NCBI GenBank assembly: GCA_001660395.1
Contig: LXWE01000002.1
Span: forward strand, 124,001 to 188,000
DNA length: 64,000 nt
Source: Alteromonadaceae bacterium XY-R5
GTDB taxonomy: Bacteria; Pseudomonadota; Gammaproteobacteria; Enterobacterales; Alteromonadaceae
Direction of reading: 5' to 3'
The translations under genes and the position numbers were made by a program. A model generated the notes under the pieces. That model did not search any database. It was not told where the DNA came from and saw only the letters and a program-made list of their open reading frames with translations. Shown one piece after another: positions 1 through 8,290 of the stretch; position 1 is the stretch's first letter; the number at the start of each line of letters is the position of its first letter.

Positions 1-1
1 A

Positions 2-97
2 GGTGTGTGTGTGGCGCCGGATAGCCGCATTTGGATCAGTCAGGAGGGTTCATTTTTTCAGGGCCAGAGTTTGGCGAACATCGATTTACCAAACTAA
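2..97 (+). CDS. C-terminal end of an unidentified gene (cut by window edge)
   Basis: An open frame enters from the left edge and stops at TAA 95-97, giving 31 residues that end in NIDLPN. The composition is protein-like (SRIWISQEGSFFQGQ). I cannot recognise the family from so short a tail. It runs in the same direction as the TonB-dependent receptor that follows, about 300 bp away, so it may belong to the same functional unit. Confidence is limited because any open frame of this length could be chance. Confidence 0.4.
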   Translation, partial: GVCVAPDSRIWISQEGSFFQGQSLANIDLPN

Positions 98-401
98 GGC
101 GTTTCTCCCTCTCGGCGACAGGCGATATCTGGCGGTAGCCAATGAATTATTGGGGGATTGAATAGCTGGTTGTTTTTACATCTGGTTTACAAATGCCGGG
201 TATTGAAACAACGGATTTCATTTTGGGTAGCAGGTTCACGTAAATTTTTAAGCTAATGTGACCGGGATGTAATAAATTTGTTTGTTCTTTTCGGTCTGGT
301 TGGGGGCGTTGTCGGCAGGAAAACACATCCGTGCAAGAGTGTTTACACGGCCAGAGGCAGCAACCCTTCGGGAGTTTTTAGCAGGACACAGAGGAAATAA
401 C

Positions 402-2708
402 GTGAACACTAAACTAACCTATTGCGCCCTGGCAACAGCTATCTGTTGCTGTAACTTTGCTTATGCACAAGCCGACGATGCGACTCAGGCCACAGCCAAA
501 TCGGAAGGACTGGAGGTCATCGAAATTACCTCGCAGCGCCGCACTGAAAATGTACAAAAAGCGGCACTGGCAGTATCGGCTATTTCCACCGAACAACTGG
601 CGCGTAGCGCTGTCACCCAACCTGATCAGCTCACTCAGTTGGTTCCCGCACTGCAAATTAACAAAACCGGCGGCTCTGGCAACAGCCTGTATATCCGCGG
701 GGTGGGTACTCAGGGCACCAATGTGTTTTCAGAAAATGCAGTGGCCTTTAACATCGACAATACCTACATTGGCCGCCCAGCCAGTGTGATTGGTTCTTTC
801 TACGATTTAGAGCGCCTGGAGGTACTGAAAGGCCCCCAGGGTACACTCTATGGCCGTAACGCCACGGGCGGTGCCATCAACGTTATCAGCCGCAAGCCAC
901 AAATCGGTTACACCGAAGGCTATGTGACGTTGGGTATTGGCAACTACTCATCTAAGTTACTGACGGGGGCGGTAAATCTGGAAACGTCAGATAACTCAGC
1001 GTTACGCATTGCTGGTCAGCTGGTGAAACATGATGGCTATTTATCTGATGGCTATGATGATGAAGACGGCAAGGCGTTGCGGGTGCAGTATTATATTCAG
1101 CCTACCGAAGATACCGATGTATTGCTCAGTGCAGACTATTTTCATGCGGGCGGTAAAGGCCCGGGCAGTGTATTGATTGCTGATGGTGCCCCTTCTCTGG
1201 ATGCGCGCGTTGGGGGGGAAGATGCCCGCAGTATCGCGGCGTTTGAGTCCTCTCAGGCAACGTCATATTTCACCAGCCGCCCTGGCTATGTGAGTACCTA
1301 TCAAAACTACGATACCTTTAATTTCTATTCGGCCGATGAAGGTGAATCATACCCGGGCAAGCAGGACAGCGATTTTTGGGGCGTATCTGCCACCATTACT
1401 ACAACCTTTGATTCCGGTACTCTGACCCTGATCCCATCTTATCGCTCGACTCAGCCAGAGGCGACCTTCTCGTTACCTGGCTTCCCGGTGATCAGCGAAG
1501 AAGATACCGATCAAATGTCGATGGAAGCGCGCTTTACCTCTGCCGGTGATCAGCCGCTACGTTATGTAGTAGGTCTGTACTATTTCACTGAAGATCAGCA
1601 TGCGGCGCAGTGGGCCGAACCTTTCTCATTCGCAGCTGCTGCCTGGGGACCTGCCGGTGAGTTTGTGTACGCCGACTTAGATACCGACAGTAAAGCCGTA
1701 TTTGGACAGCTAACCTACGACGTGACTGATGTGTTCCGAGTTACCGCAGGCCTGCGGTATACCGAAGAAGATAAATCAATGCTGGTACGTCAGGCCAGCC
1801 TGACCCTGGATAACTATGACCTTTATGACCTGGATCATTTACCCGAGGACGTGCAGGCTACCGGAGATCGCTCTTTCAGTAATACCTCTTATCGGGTAGG
1901 CGTAGAGTACGATGCTGCGGAAAATTCGATGCTCTACGCTAATGTTACCACCGGCTTCAAATCTGGCGGTTTCTATGCGGATACTGAAGAAAATACTTTC
2001 GAGCCAGAAGAAATTACATCGTATGTAATCGGTAGCAAAAACCGCTTCCTGAATAACCAACTGCAGTTAAACCTGGAGGCCTTTTACTGGGATTATAAAG
2101 ACCAGCAAATTAGCTATCTGGGCTACCTGCCATCAGGCAATTTTGGTTCGATGACCCGCAATGCCGGGGAAGCCACGATGAAAGGTGCAGAAGTGGATAT
2201 TCAGTACATGCTGTTTGATGATGGTGTGCTGAAAACCAATATTCAGTATCTGAAAGGGACTTACGATACTTTTGTTTACGATGGAGCTGGTGCGGATACT
2301 ACAGTGACTGAATGTGATACCACGGCCAATGACGATGGTACCAGCCTGACGGTTGATTGTTCCGGTAAACCTGCCATCAACAGCCCTGAGTGGACATTGA
2401 ACCTGGGTTATGAGCATACCTTTGATTTTGATGGCATGTATCTGGTCGCGGCAGTGTGGCACCATTATGAGTCCAGTCGTTACGTGGACATTGGCTATCG
2501 CGATGAGCAAAAACAGGATGCTGCTGGTACTACCGATGTAGCCCTGACGCTGGAAGGTAATGGTGGCTGGTCTACGACCCTGTACGTGAATAACCTGACA
2601 GATGAAACCCTGATTTCATCAGCGCAGTCTCGTCCTGGTAGCAGCGCTGTGTATGCCGCGCTAAAAGCACCAAGAACATTTGGGATTAAAGCGACTTATC
2701 ATTTCTAA
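402..2708 (+). CDS. TonB-dependent outer-membrane receptor
   Basis: The product is an outer-membrane beta-barrel for active, TonB-powered uptake of a ligand that cannot be named from sequence. I choose the GTG at 402, not the upstream in-frame start at 282. A GAGGAA ribosome site lies at 391-396, and this start opens directly into a signal peptide (residues 1-22, cut after CNFAYA). The mature protein (768 aa precursor) has a plug domain near residues 35-165, with GVGTQGTNVF and LERLEVLKGPQGTLYGRNA signatures. A long alternating barrel follows and ends in a terminal Phe (KATYHF), as usual for outer-membrane porins and receptors. The plug resembles receptors of the FecA/iron-complex and carbohydrate type common in Alteromonadales and Sphingomonadales. 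It stands alone, with a terminator right behind it. The substrate is unknown. Confidence 0.9.
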   Translation: MNTKLTYCALATAICCCNFAYAQADDATQATAKSEGLEVIEITSQRRTENVQKAALAVSAISTEQLARSAVTQPDQLTQLVPALQINKTGGSGNSLYIRGVGTQGTNVFSENAVAFNIDNTYIGRPASVIGSFYDLERLEVLKGPQGTLYGRNATGGAINVISRKPQIGYTEGYVTLGIGNYSSKLLTGAVNLETSDNSALRIAGQLVKHDGYLSDGYDDEDGKALRVQYYIQPTEDTDVLLSADYFHAGGKGPGSVLIADGAPSLDARVGGEDARSIAAFESSQATSYFTSRPGYVSTYQNYDTFNFYSADEGESYPGKQDSDFWGVSATITTTFDSGTLTLIPSYRSTQPEATFSLPGFPVISEEDTDQMSMEARFTSAGDQPLRYVVGLYYFTEDQHAAQWAEPFSFAAAAWGPAGEFVYADLDTDSKAVFGQLTYDVTDVFRVTAGLRYTEEDKSMLVRQASLTLDNYDLYDLDHLPEDVQATGDRSFSNTSYRVGVEYDAAENSMLYANVTTGFKSGGFYADTEENTFEPEEITSYVIGSKNRFLNNQLQLNLEAFYWDYKDQQISYLGYLPSGNFGSMTRNAGEATMKGAEVDIQYMLFDDGVLKTNIQYLKGTYDTFVYDGAGADTTVTECDTTANDDGTSLTVDCSGKPAINSPEWTLNLGYEHTFDFDGMYLVAAVWHHYESSRYVDIGYRDEQKQDAAGTTDVALTLEGNGGWSTTLYVNNLTDETLISSAQSRPGSSAVYAALKAPRTFGIKATYHF

Positions 2709-2781
2709 CGAGTGCATGACCAGATAAAGGTTAAGTTTTAAACTGCTTATTATGGCGAGGATGACATCTTAACTAAAAAAC

Positions 2782-2805
2782 GGGAGCTTCAGGCTCCCTT
2801 TTTTT
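2782..2805 (+). terminator. Rho-independent terminator after the TonB receptor
   Basis: GGGAGC (2782-2787) pairs with GCTCCC (2793-2798) around a 5-nt loop and is followed by a run of seven T. It ends transcription of the receptor gene that stops at 2708. Confidence 0.85.
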
Positions 2806-3124
2806 ATGAATTCAATCTGAACAAGGTGTTGTTTTCGCTTAAAAAATCATCGTTCGAAAGAGTTAACGATGAGATTTAATACGGGTGTTGTTAATTTTTT
2901 GTATGCTGATTTCGATTTGTCAGCCCATAAGCTCATGCCGTTTGGCGTATAAACCAATTTTAATTAACATTTTTTTAAACTAAAATATTGATTTTAATAG
3001 TTTTTTGCTATCAGTTTTTTGTCTATATTTCTATATATCTATCAGTTGAAGCTGATTTAACGCTAGGTAAAGGTTCTCAGACCTGCGTTTATTTTTAGCA
3101 TTCAAGTGTAAGGAATTAGTGATT
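2806..3124 (+). promoter_or_regulatory. AT-rich upstream region of the carbonic anhydrase/SulP pair
   Basis: No gene is visible in this stretch. It is strongly AT-rich from about 2940 to 3060. It contains a 9-bp direct repeat CTATCAGTT at 3008-3016 and 3039-3047, 31 bp apart. The second copy runs into a short palindrome (TCAG, 6 nt, CTGA). This is the only sizeable control region ahead of the carbonic anhydrase operon, so promoters and any regulator sites should lie here. I cannot assign a specific -10/-35 pair with confidence. Confidence 0.4.
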
Positions 3125-3778
3125 ATGGACCACGTTATCTCTGGTGTAGCGAAGTTTCAGCGCGAAGTTTTTCCCGGCAAAAAAGCCACCTTTAAGCGCC
3201 TCGCCAACAGCCAAAATCCTGAAGTGCTGTTTATCACCTGTTCAGACTCTCGTATCGACCCTAATTTGGTTACCCAAACCGAACCAGGTGATCTGTTTAT
3301 CTGCCGAAATGCGGGCAACATTGTGCCTCCTCACTCTAATCAGACTGGCGGTATGACCGCTTCAATTGAGTTTGCTGTTGCTGCCCTTGGCGTGCGTCAC
3401 ATCATTATTTGTGGCCACACCGATTGTGGTGCGATGAAAGGGGCGTTGGCACCTGAAAAACTGTCTGGCTTACCTCATGTGAAAGAATGGTTAGGGCATT
3501 GTCGCTGTGCCACCGAAGTTATTCGTGAAAAACACGGCGAGGTTGGGGCCGAGCATTTAGATGAAGTAACCCGTGAAAACGTGTTACAGCAATTACAGCA
3601 TTTGCGCACGCATCCTTCCGTAGCAGCAAAATTGGCCACCGGCCAGGTTGAGCTGCATGGTTGGGTTTACGACATCGGTACGGGCCTGATTCATTGCTTT
3701 GACAGTCAGCAAGGTGAGTTTATTGCCATGGAGCAGGCCTATGCTGAGAGCCAGTTAATGGCGTCCGGTCAGGAGTAA
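3125..3778 (+). CDS. can: Beta-class carbonic anhydrase
   Basis: The enzyme interconverts CO2 and bicarbonate in the cytoplasm. The 217-residue product is typical of the beta class. The zinc ligands are visible: Cys39 with the Asp41-Arg43 dyad (CSDSR), then His98 and Cys101 (CGHTDCG). Two starts are possible. GTG 3119 has only 4 nt to the AGGA at 3111-3114, whereas ATG 3125 has 10 nt; I prefer the ATG. The stop is 4 bp from the next gene, a SulP anion transporter, and the AGGAG that serves that gene sits on the last codons here. The two are therefore almost certainly co-transcribed. Pairing with SulP suggests bicarbonate supply or pH/CO2 handling rather than cyanate metabolism (no cynS nearby). 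Confidence 0.93.
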   Translation: MDHVISGVAKFQREVFPGKKATFKRLANSQNPEVLFITCSDSRIDPNLVTQTEPGDLFICRNAGNIVPPHSNQTGGMTASIEFAVAALGVRHIIICGHTDCGAMKGALAPEKLSGLPHVKEWLGHCRCATEVIREKHGEVGAEHLDEVTRENVLQQLQHLRTHPSVAAKLATGQVELHGWVYDIGTGLIHCFDSQQGEFIAMEQAYAESQLMASGQE

Positions 3779-3782
3779 GTGA

Positions 3783-5312
3783 ATGGTTGATCTGTCGTTT
3801 AAACATTTTAAGCATGACTTTCCAGCCAGTGTGGTGGTGTTCTTTGTTGCGCTGCCGCTGTGTTTGGGAATTGCCCTGGCATCTGGTGCGCCTCTGTTTT
3901 CTGGCATTATCGCCGGTATCGTTGGTGGTATTGTGGTGGGTATGGCCAGTGGTTCCCGTTTAGGGGTCAGTGGTCCTGCTGCCGGATTAGCCGTCATCGT
4001 CTTCGATGCTATCGCGACTCTGGGCAGTTGGGAGGCATTCTTATGTGCTGTGGTGTTAGCCGGTGTGTTTCAGATTGCATTGGGATATATGAAAGCGGGT
4101 TTTGTGGCCTACTTTTTCCCGACCTCTGTGATTACGGGCATGTTAACGGGCATAGGACTGTTAATTGTTCTGAAACAAATTCCCTATTTAGTCGGATATC
4201 ACGCTGATTTTCTGGGTGAAGAGGCGTTTGCTCAGGTCAATGGCGAAAATACTTTTACTGCAATCCAGTCAGCCCTAAGCTTAATTTCTCCCGCTGCTGT
4301 GGTGATTTCTTTGGTGTCTATTGCTTTGCTAGTGGTGTGGGATAGATACCTGACCAAGCAGCACAAGCTGTTTGAATTGATTCAGGGGCCGATTGTAGTG
4401 GTACTTCTGGGTATCGTGATTTCATTGATGCTGGTGCAGGCGGGTAATCCGTTACCGGCTGACCAATTGGTGTCGTTGCCTGTGATTGACAGTTTTGCCG
4501 GCCTGACCAATGAATTGGCGTTTCCAGATTTTTCCCGTATGCTCGGATGGGACGTGCTATCCGTGGCGCTGGTAATGGCGGCCGTCGCCAGTATCGAAAC
4601 CCTGCTAAGTGTGGAAGCAACGGATAAAATGGATCCGCAAAAGCATGTCACGCCCACTAATCGTGAGCTACAAGCGCAGGGATTGGGCAACATTGTTTCG
4701 GGTCTGATAGGTGGTTTGCCGATCACTCAGGTGATTGTGCGTAGTTCAGCCAATATCGCTTTTGGAGCCAAGTCTAAATTATCGACCATTATTCACGGCT
4801 TGATTTTGCTGGTGAGCATAGTCGCTGTGGGCAGTATGCTGAATCTGATCCCTCTGGCATCGCTGGCTGCAGTATTGATTATCGTCGGTTACAAACTGGC
4901 AAAGCCTGCAACTTTTAGCAAGATGTTCCATTGTGGTTATGAACAATTTTTGCCTTTCGCTACCACTATCATTGCCATGCTGGTGACGGATTTGCTCACA
5001 GGTGTGGTGGCGGGGTTAGCCGTAAGCGTGTTCTTTACCCTTAAGCATAGTTATCGTAACTCGTTCCATTTTAAGGACACGGTGACGGATGCGAATCATC
5101 AGGAAACCCATCACATAGTGATGGCAGAGGAAGTTTCGTTTTTTAATAAAGCGAGCATCCTGAAAAAGCTGAATGAAATTCCAGCAAATTCAAAAGTTAT
5201 CCTGGATTTTTCCAATTCAAAATCTGTTGCATATGATGTGACAGAGATGGTTAAGGATTATATGTCGCAGGCTCCTCACAAAAATATCTGTGTAGAGACC
5301 ATTCGTTTTTAA
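3783..5312 (+). CDS. SulP-family anion transporter, probably bicarbonate
   Basis: This is an inner-membrane transporter of the SLC26/SulP family, 509 aa. About a dozen hydrophobic segments occupy residues 10-420, including the family-type stretches GLAVIVFDAIAT and GLGNIVSGLIGGLPITQ. A short C-terminal STAS-like domain (about 435-509, with VILDFSNSKSV) follows. The ATG has a good ribosome site (AGGAG 3771-3775, 7 nt away) that overlaps the end of the carbonic anhydrase gene. The partnership with carbonic anhydrase points to bicarbonate as substrate, as for BicA-type SulP proteins. From the sequence alone, sulfate or another anion cannot be excluded. Confidence 0.88.
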   Translation: MVDLSFKHFKHDFPASVVVFFVALPLCLGIALASGAPLFSGIIAGIVGGIVVGMASGSRLGVSGPAAGLAVIVFDAIATLGSWEAFLCAVVLAGVFQIALGYMKAGFVAYFFPTSVITGMLTGIGLLIVLKQIPYLVGYHADFLGEEAFAQVNGENTFTAIQSALSLISPAAVVISLVSIALLVVWDRYLTKQHKLFELIQGPIVVVLLGIVISLMLVQAGNPLPADQLVSLPVIDSFAGLTNELAFPDFSRMLGWDVLSVALVMAAVASIETLLSVEATDKMDPQKHVTPTNRELQAQGLGNIVSGLIGGLPITQVIVRSSANIAFGAKSKLSTIIHGLILLVSIVAVGSMLNLIPLASLAAVLIIVGYKLAKPATFSKMFHCGYEQFLPFATTIIAMLVTDLLTGVVAGLAVSVFFTLKHSYRNSFHFKDTVTDANHQETHHIVMAEEVSFFNKASILKKLNEIPANSKVILDFSNSKSVAYDVTEMVKDYMSQAPHKNICVETIRF

Positions 5313-5336
5313 TCTCGCAAGTTGAGCATTTACCGC

Positions 5337-5366
5337 AAAGGCTGGAACACTGTTTCGGCCTTTTTC
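5337..5366 (+). terminator. Terminator after the SulP gene
   Basis: AAAGGC (5337-5342) pairs with GCCTTT (5358-5363), partly extended inside by GGAA/TTTC-type pairing, and is followed by a T run. It closes the carbonic anhydrase/SulP operon. Confidence 0.7.
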
Positions 5367-5533
5367 GTTTGTCCCTCCATAATTTCGTTGATCATTTTGT
5401 AAACAAAAAGTGCCAATTCGTGATATTTATAATTCCCACTTTGTGAGTATGGATATTGTTGATCCACTTCCGTAACCCACTGGCCTTTCTGTATAATTTG
5501 TGATCAGTGGTAATAAGTGGTATTGGAGCAGTT

Positions 5534-6169
5534 ATGACCCGGATGGTTAAGTGGTTTTGCATTTTGGCAGGCATGATTTATTGCGCGCAGGCGACGGCAA
5601 CCTTGATTGGCGATACTATCAGCCTGACGCAGTTCAATAGCAGTTACGGTGCATTAGGCAGCATTGATGATCTCAGTAGTTCTGGCCTTTATGGCAGTGA
5701 TTCTGCGGTTGTGAGCGCGTCTGGTGGAGCCGAATTTATGCTGAGTGATATGGGCAGTATGTTGCTGGATATCACGGATTCGCTGATTACTTTGACGGTG
5801 GTATCGGTAGAAGGTATCAGCAATTACTGTGGTATTGTTATATGTAATAAAAGCTATGTGCATCAGTTGATTTTAACCGGCTTAGACTTTTCTGACGGCG
5901 CTGTGCTAAGTGCGTTGCAATTAGTGTCTTCGCTATTATCTTCAGTGACATTTGAATTCACGGCAGATTCCATCACCATTTGGTTGAGTGAAGGGGATAG
6001 ACTGACTGCAGGTACAACTCTGTTTCAGATCCAGTATGAAACAGCGCTGGCGGTGAATAGTCTCCAGGCCGTATCTGCACCAGCCGGATTCATAATTTTT
6101 CTGTTAGCCTGCGGCGGGCTGATATGGCGAACTCGCCGAGCAGTCTCTGTTCAGTTAGCTCATCCATAA
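5534..6169 (+). CDS. Small exported protein with PEP-CTERM-like anchor
   Basis: The protein is 211 aa. I choose ATG 5534 because GGAG lies at 5525-5528 with 5-nt spacing; the in-frame GTG at 5507 has no such site. Residues 1-23 form a signal peptide (MVKWFCILAGMIYCAQATA). The body is Ser/Gly/Leu rich with no recognised catalytic motif. One possible disulphide pair lies near NYCGIVICN. The C-terminus has the tripartite PEP-CTERM layout: a short motif (VSAPAG in place of VPEP), a hydrophobic helix (FIIFLLACGGLIW) and a basic tail (RTRRAV). In such proteins an exosortase removes the helix and the protein is delivered to the cell surface or matrix. No exosortase lies in this window. The function is unknown. 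Confidence 0.7.
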   Translation: MTRMVKWFCILAGMIYCAQATATLIGDTISLTQFNSSYGALGSIDDLSSSGLYGSDSAVVSASGGAEFMLSDMGSMLLDITDSLITLTVVSVEGISNYCGIVICNKSYVHQLILTGLDFSDGAVLSALQLVSSLLSSVTFEFTADSITIWLSEGDRLTAGTTLFQIQYETALAVNSLQAVSAPAGFIIFLLACGGLIWRTRRAVSVQLAHP

Positions 6170-6196
6170 AAAAGGGCGCAGTTGCGCCCTTTTTTA
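6170..6196. terminator. Bidirectional terminator between convergent genes
   Basis: GGGCGCA (6174-6180) pairs perfectly with TGCGCCC (6183-6189) around a 2-nt loop. It is flanked by an A-run on the left and a T-run on the right, so it can serve both the PEP-CTERM-like gene and the protease gene on the other strand. Confidence 0.85.
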
Positions 6197-6239
6197 GTTC
6201 TTAATCATGTCAAATTCGTCTGTTTCTTCACATATGTCG

Positions 6240-7799
6240 CTACTGATATTCATAGCTTAGCGTCAGTTTACTGAAGCTTCGATACGCCTGAATACCGATA
6301 AACCAGTCTCCTTCGGCAGGGGTGGTGAAAGTACATGATTCAGCATTGCCGTTTAGGAAAGGGCGGCAGTCAAAGTTGTTAGCATCGGGTGCGCTACCAA
6401 AGCGGACATACAAGTCGGCATCGCCACGTCCTCCCTCTATATTGATGGTCAGCGAGCTAACGCCAGCGGGTAATGTTAGGCCATAGTTAAGCCATTGACC
6501 GCGTTTGGCTGAAAGATTAGCAAAGGTTTCGCTAATCGGATCGGGCGCTGGAGTACCTGGGTCCTCATTACCTGAATCACCGCTATCTGTATTTCCTTCA
6601 CATCCATAGGTGTTGAGATAATCATAACCGTCAGCCACCTTCACTATGCCGTAACCGTAATACGGGTCGAGTCCAGAGTCGCCTTTATCCTGGGCGGTCT
6701 GGTCAAGGGCATTGCGGATTTGATCATTGCTGCATCCTGGAAAAAAGCTCCATAGTAAAGCGGCGGAACCAGATACATGAGGTGTTGCCATTGATGTACC
6801 GCTCATGGTGGCGTATTGATTGTCTTTGTAGGTGGAGTAAACCGAACTGCCAGGAGCGGCAATTTCTACCTGATCATTGTATTGGGAATAAGAAGCGCGA
6901 CTGCCACTTGATGTTACCGCAGCAACCGACACCACACTGGGATACGAAGCTGGATAAAGATAGCTGCTGTTACCTGCGTTGCCTGCTGCGGCAACGGATA
7001 AAATGCCGCTACCATATACGGCGGCGAAGGCATTATTTTCGGCATTTGATGATCCACTTCCGCCCAGACTCATGCTGATAACATTTGCACCTGCTGCCTG
7101 GCATTGCTGGATGCCGTCAATTAAATCGGATGCGTAAGTCCAGTTTCCCTGATCGTTAAAGATTTTGACAATATACAAGGCCACACCAGGATAGACACCG
7201 ATAACGCCGACGTTATTGTCTAGCGCTGCGATTGTCCCGGCGACATGAGTGCCGTGCCCGTGGCCATCTTCATACCAATTACCCACCGCTCCATTGTTGG
7301 CCTGACCGTTAAGATCATCGTTGGTGTCGGGTAAATCTGCATGACCAAGGTCATAACCGGTATCGATAATACAGACTTTGCGGGCACTTAGGTCGGGTTG
7401 ACTTAGTTGATTAGCCTGGACCATGCTAATTCCGTAGGGAGTCGATTGTGCCTGTGGTGTGCGCACGGGATCTGGCTCGATCATTTTGACGGCTGGATCC
7501 TGTTTAAGTTTGTTAAACAGCGTTTTGCTCATACTGGCAGCAACCCAATGCTGCGGGTTAAAGCTGCGCTCAACCTTAACGCCCATTCCTTTTAAATGGG
7601 CGAGCGTATTGGCATGATCATACCCCTCCGTATTGTTTGAGCCTGGGGTATGGCGAAATTCGACAATGTAACGCTGTTCAGGCGTGGGAGCCCCCTGAAT
7701 TTTGGCGACATTCAAGGAATGCAGATCAGCCGCCTGCAGGGTAATGGGGAGAGCAGCCAGGCTGGCCATCATAAATATCAGGTTACCATTCAATCGCAT
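6240..7799 (-). CDS. Secreted subtilisin-like serine protease (S8) with PPC domain
   Basis: This is an extracellular endopeptidase, 519 aa. The order is: signal peptide (1-23, ending LQAA); inhibitor_I9-type propeptide (about 40-112, RYIVEFRH to VKMIEPDP); and S8 catalytic domain (about 120-395). The triad is visible as Asp146 (IIDTGYD), His182 (HGHGTHVAGT) and Ser336 (SGTSMATPH), with oxyanion Asn274 (AAGNAGN). A Ser/Gly/Pro-rich linker with EDPGTPAPDP follows. Last comes a bacterial pre-peptidase C-terminal (PPC) domain (about 425-519, containing DADLYVRFG), which usually assists secretion and is then removed. The ATG has GGAG 8 nt upstream. The gene stands alone and is convergent with its left neighbour. 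It is probably a nutrient-scavenging exoprotease. Confidence 0.95.
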   Translation of the reverse strand: MRLNGNLIFMMASLAALPITLQAADLHSLNVAKIQGAPTPEQRYIVEFRHTPGSNNTEGYDHANTLAHLKGMGVKVERSFNPQHWVAASMSKTLFNKLKQDPAVKMIEPDPVRTPQAQSTPYGISMVQANQLSQPDLSARKVCIIDTGYDLGHADLPDTNDDLNGQANNGAVGNWYEDGHGHGTHVAGTIAALDNNVGVIGVYPGVALYIVKIFNDQGNWTYASDLIDGIQQCQAAGANVISMSLGGSGSSNAENNAFAAVYGSGILSVAAAGNAGNSSYLYPASYPSVVSVAAVTSSGSRASYSQYNDQVEIAAPGSSVYSTYKDNQYATMSGTSMATPHVSGSAALLWSFFPGCSNDQIRNALDQTAQDKGDSGLDPYYGYGIVKVADGYDYLNTYGCEGNTDSGDSGNEDPGTPAPDPISETFANLSAKRGQWLNYGLTLPAGVSSLTINIEGGRGDADLYVRFGSAPDANNFDCRPFLNGNAESCTFTTPAEGDWFIGIQAYRSFSKLTLSYEYQ

Positions 7800-8034
7800 C
7801 TGAGTTACTCCAGTGACAGTTGCTTGTTCTGCTTAAGTCTAGAAGTTGGTTTGTGGATTCTGTTCCACATTTCAAATCACTGGCAGCTTAACGTTAGTTT
7901 TTCCGGCAACTCAAAGAGGGTGACAGTCTGCTTATCTGAATAAAGTAGCTGGTTTGCATGTGTAGAAGGCGGCAGTCACCACCACGAATTATCGGGTACG
8001 TTCAGTTTAATCGCAGGATAAGTTAACTGGCGTG

Positions 8035-8235
8035 TTACCAATGGGGGGATGAAAACACACTTTTTACCGGGATAAAGCGATGCTTTAGATTCCGTGCAGA
8101 TAATGCCCGGACTATCTCATGGACAGAAGCGTCAGATAAGGCGCAGCCAGTGTGTATGATAATAAGTTCCGGTCGGTAGGGATTGTGCTCTGAATTCAAC
8201 AGATAGAAGGTGGTTGGTGAAATACTGGCGGGCAT
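8035..8235 (-). CDS. Possible small protein of unknown function
   Basis: A 66-codon frame on the minus strand lies in the roughly 490-bp gap between two larger minus-strand genes, 55 bp after the caspase-like lipoprotein gene. The middle part reads like a real fold (ELIIIHTGCALSDASVHEI, a strand-turn-helix pattern). A stop codon four codons upstream means the ATG at 8235 is the only reasonable start. However, there is no convincing ribosome site, and I recognise no family. It may be a small gene co-transcribed with the lipoprotein, or chance. Confidence 0.28.
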   Translation of the reverse strand: MPASISPTTFYLLNSEHNPYRPELIIIHTGCALSDASVHEIVRALSARNLKHRFIPVKSVFSSPHW

Positions 8236-8290
8236 GAACGGTACTCATCCGGTCAATCCTATGACTCTGAACCAGCAGAGGACGAAGACG

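Noticed and set aside
1-12. GTGTGTGT run at the left edge as a phase-variable tract
   Set aside because: Too few units, and it reads through as ordinary codons of the truncated upstream gene.
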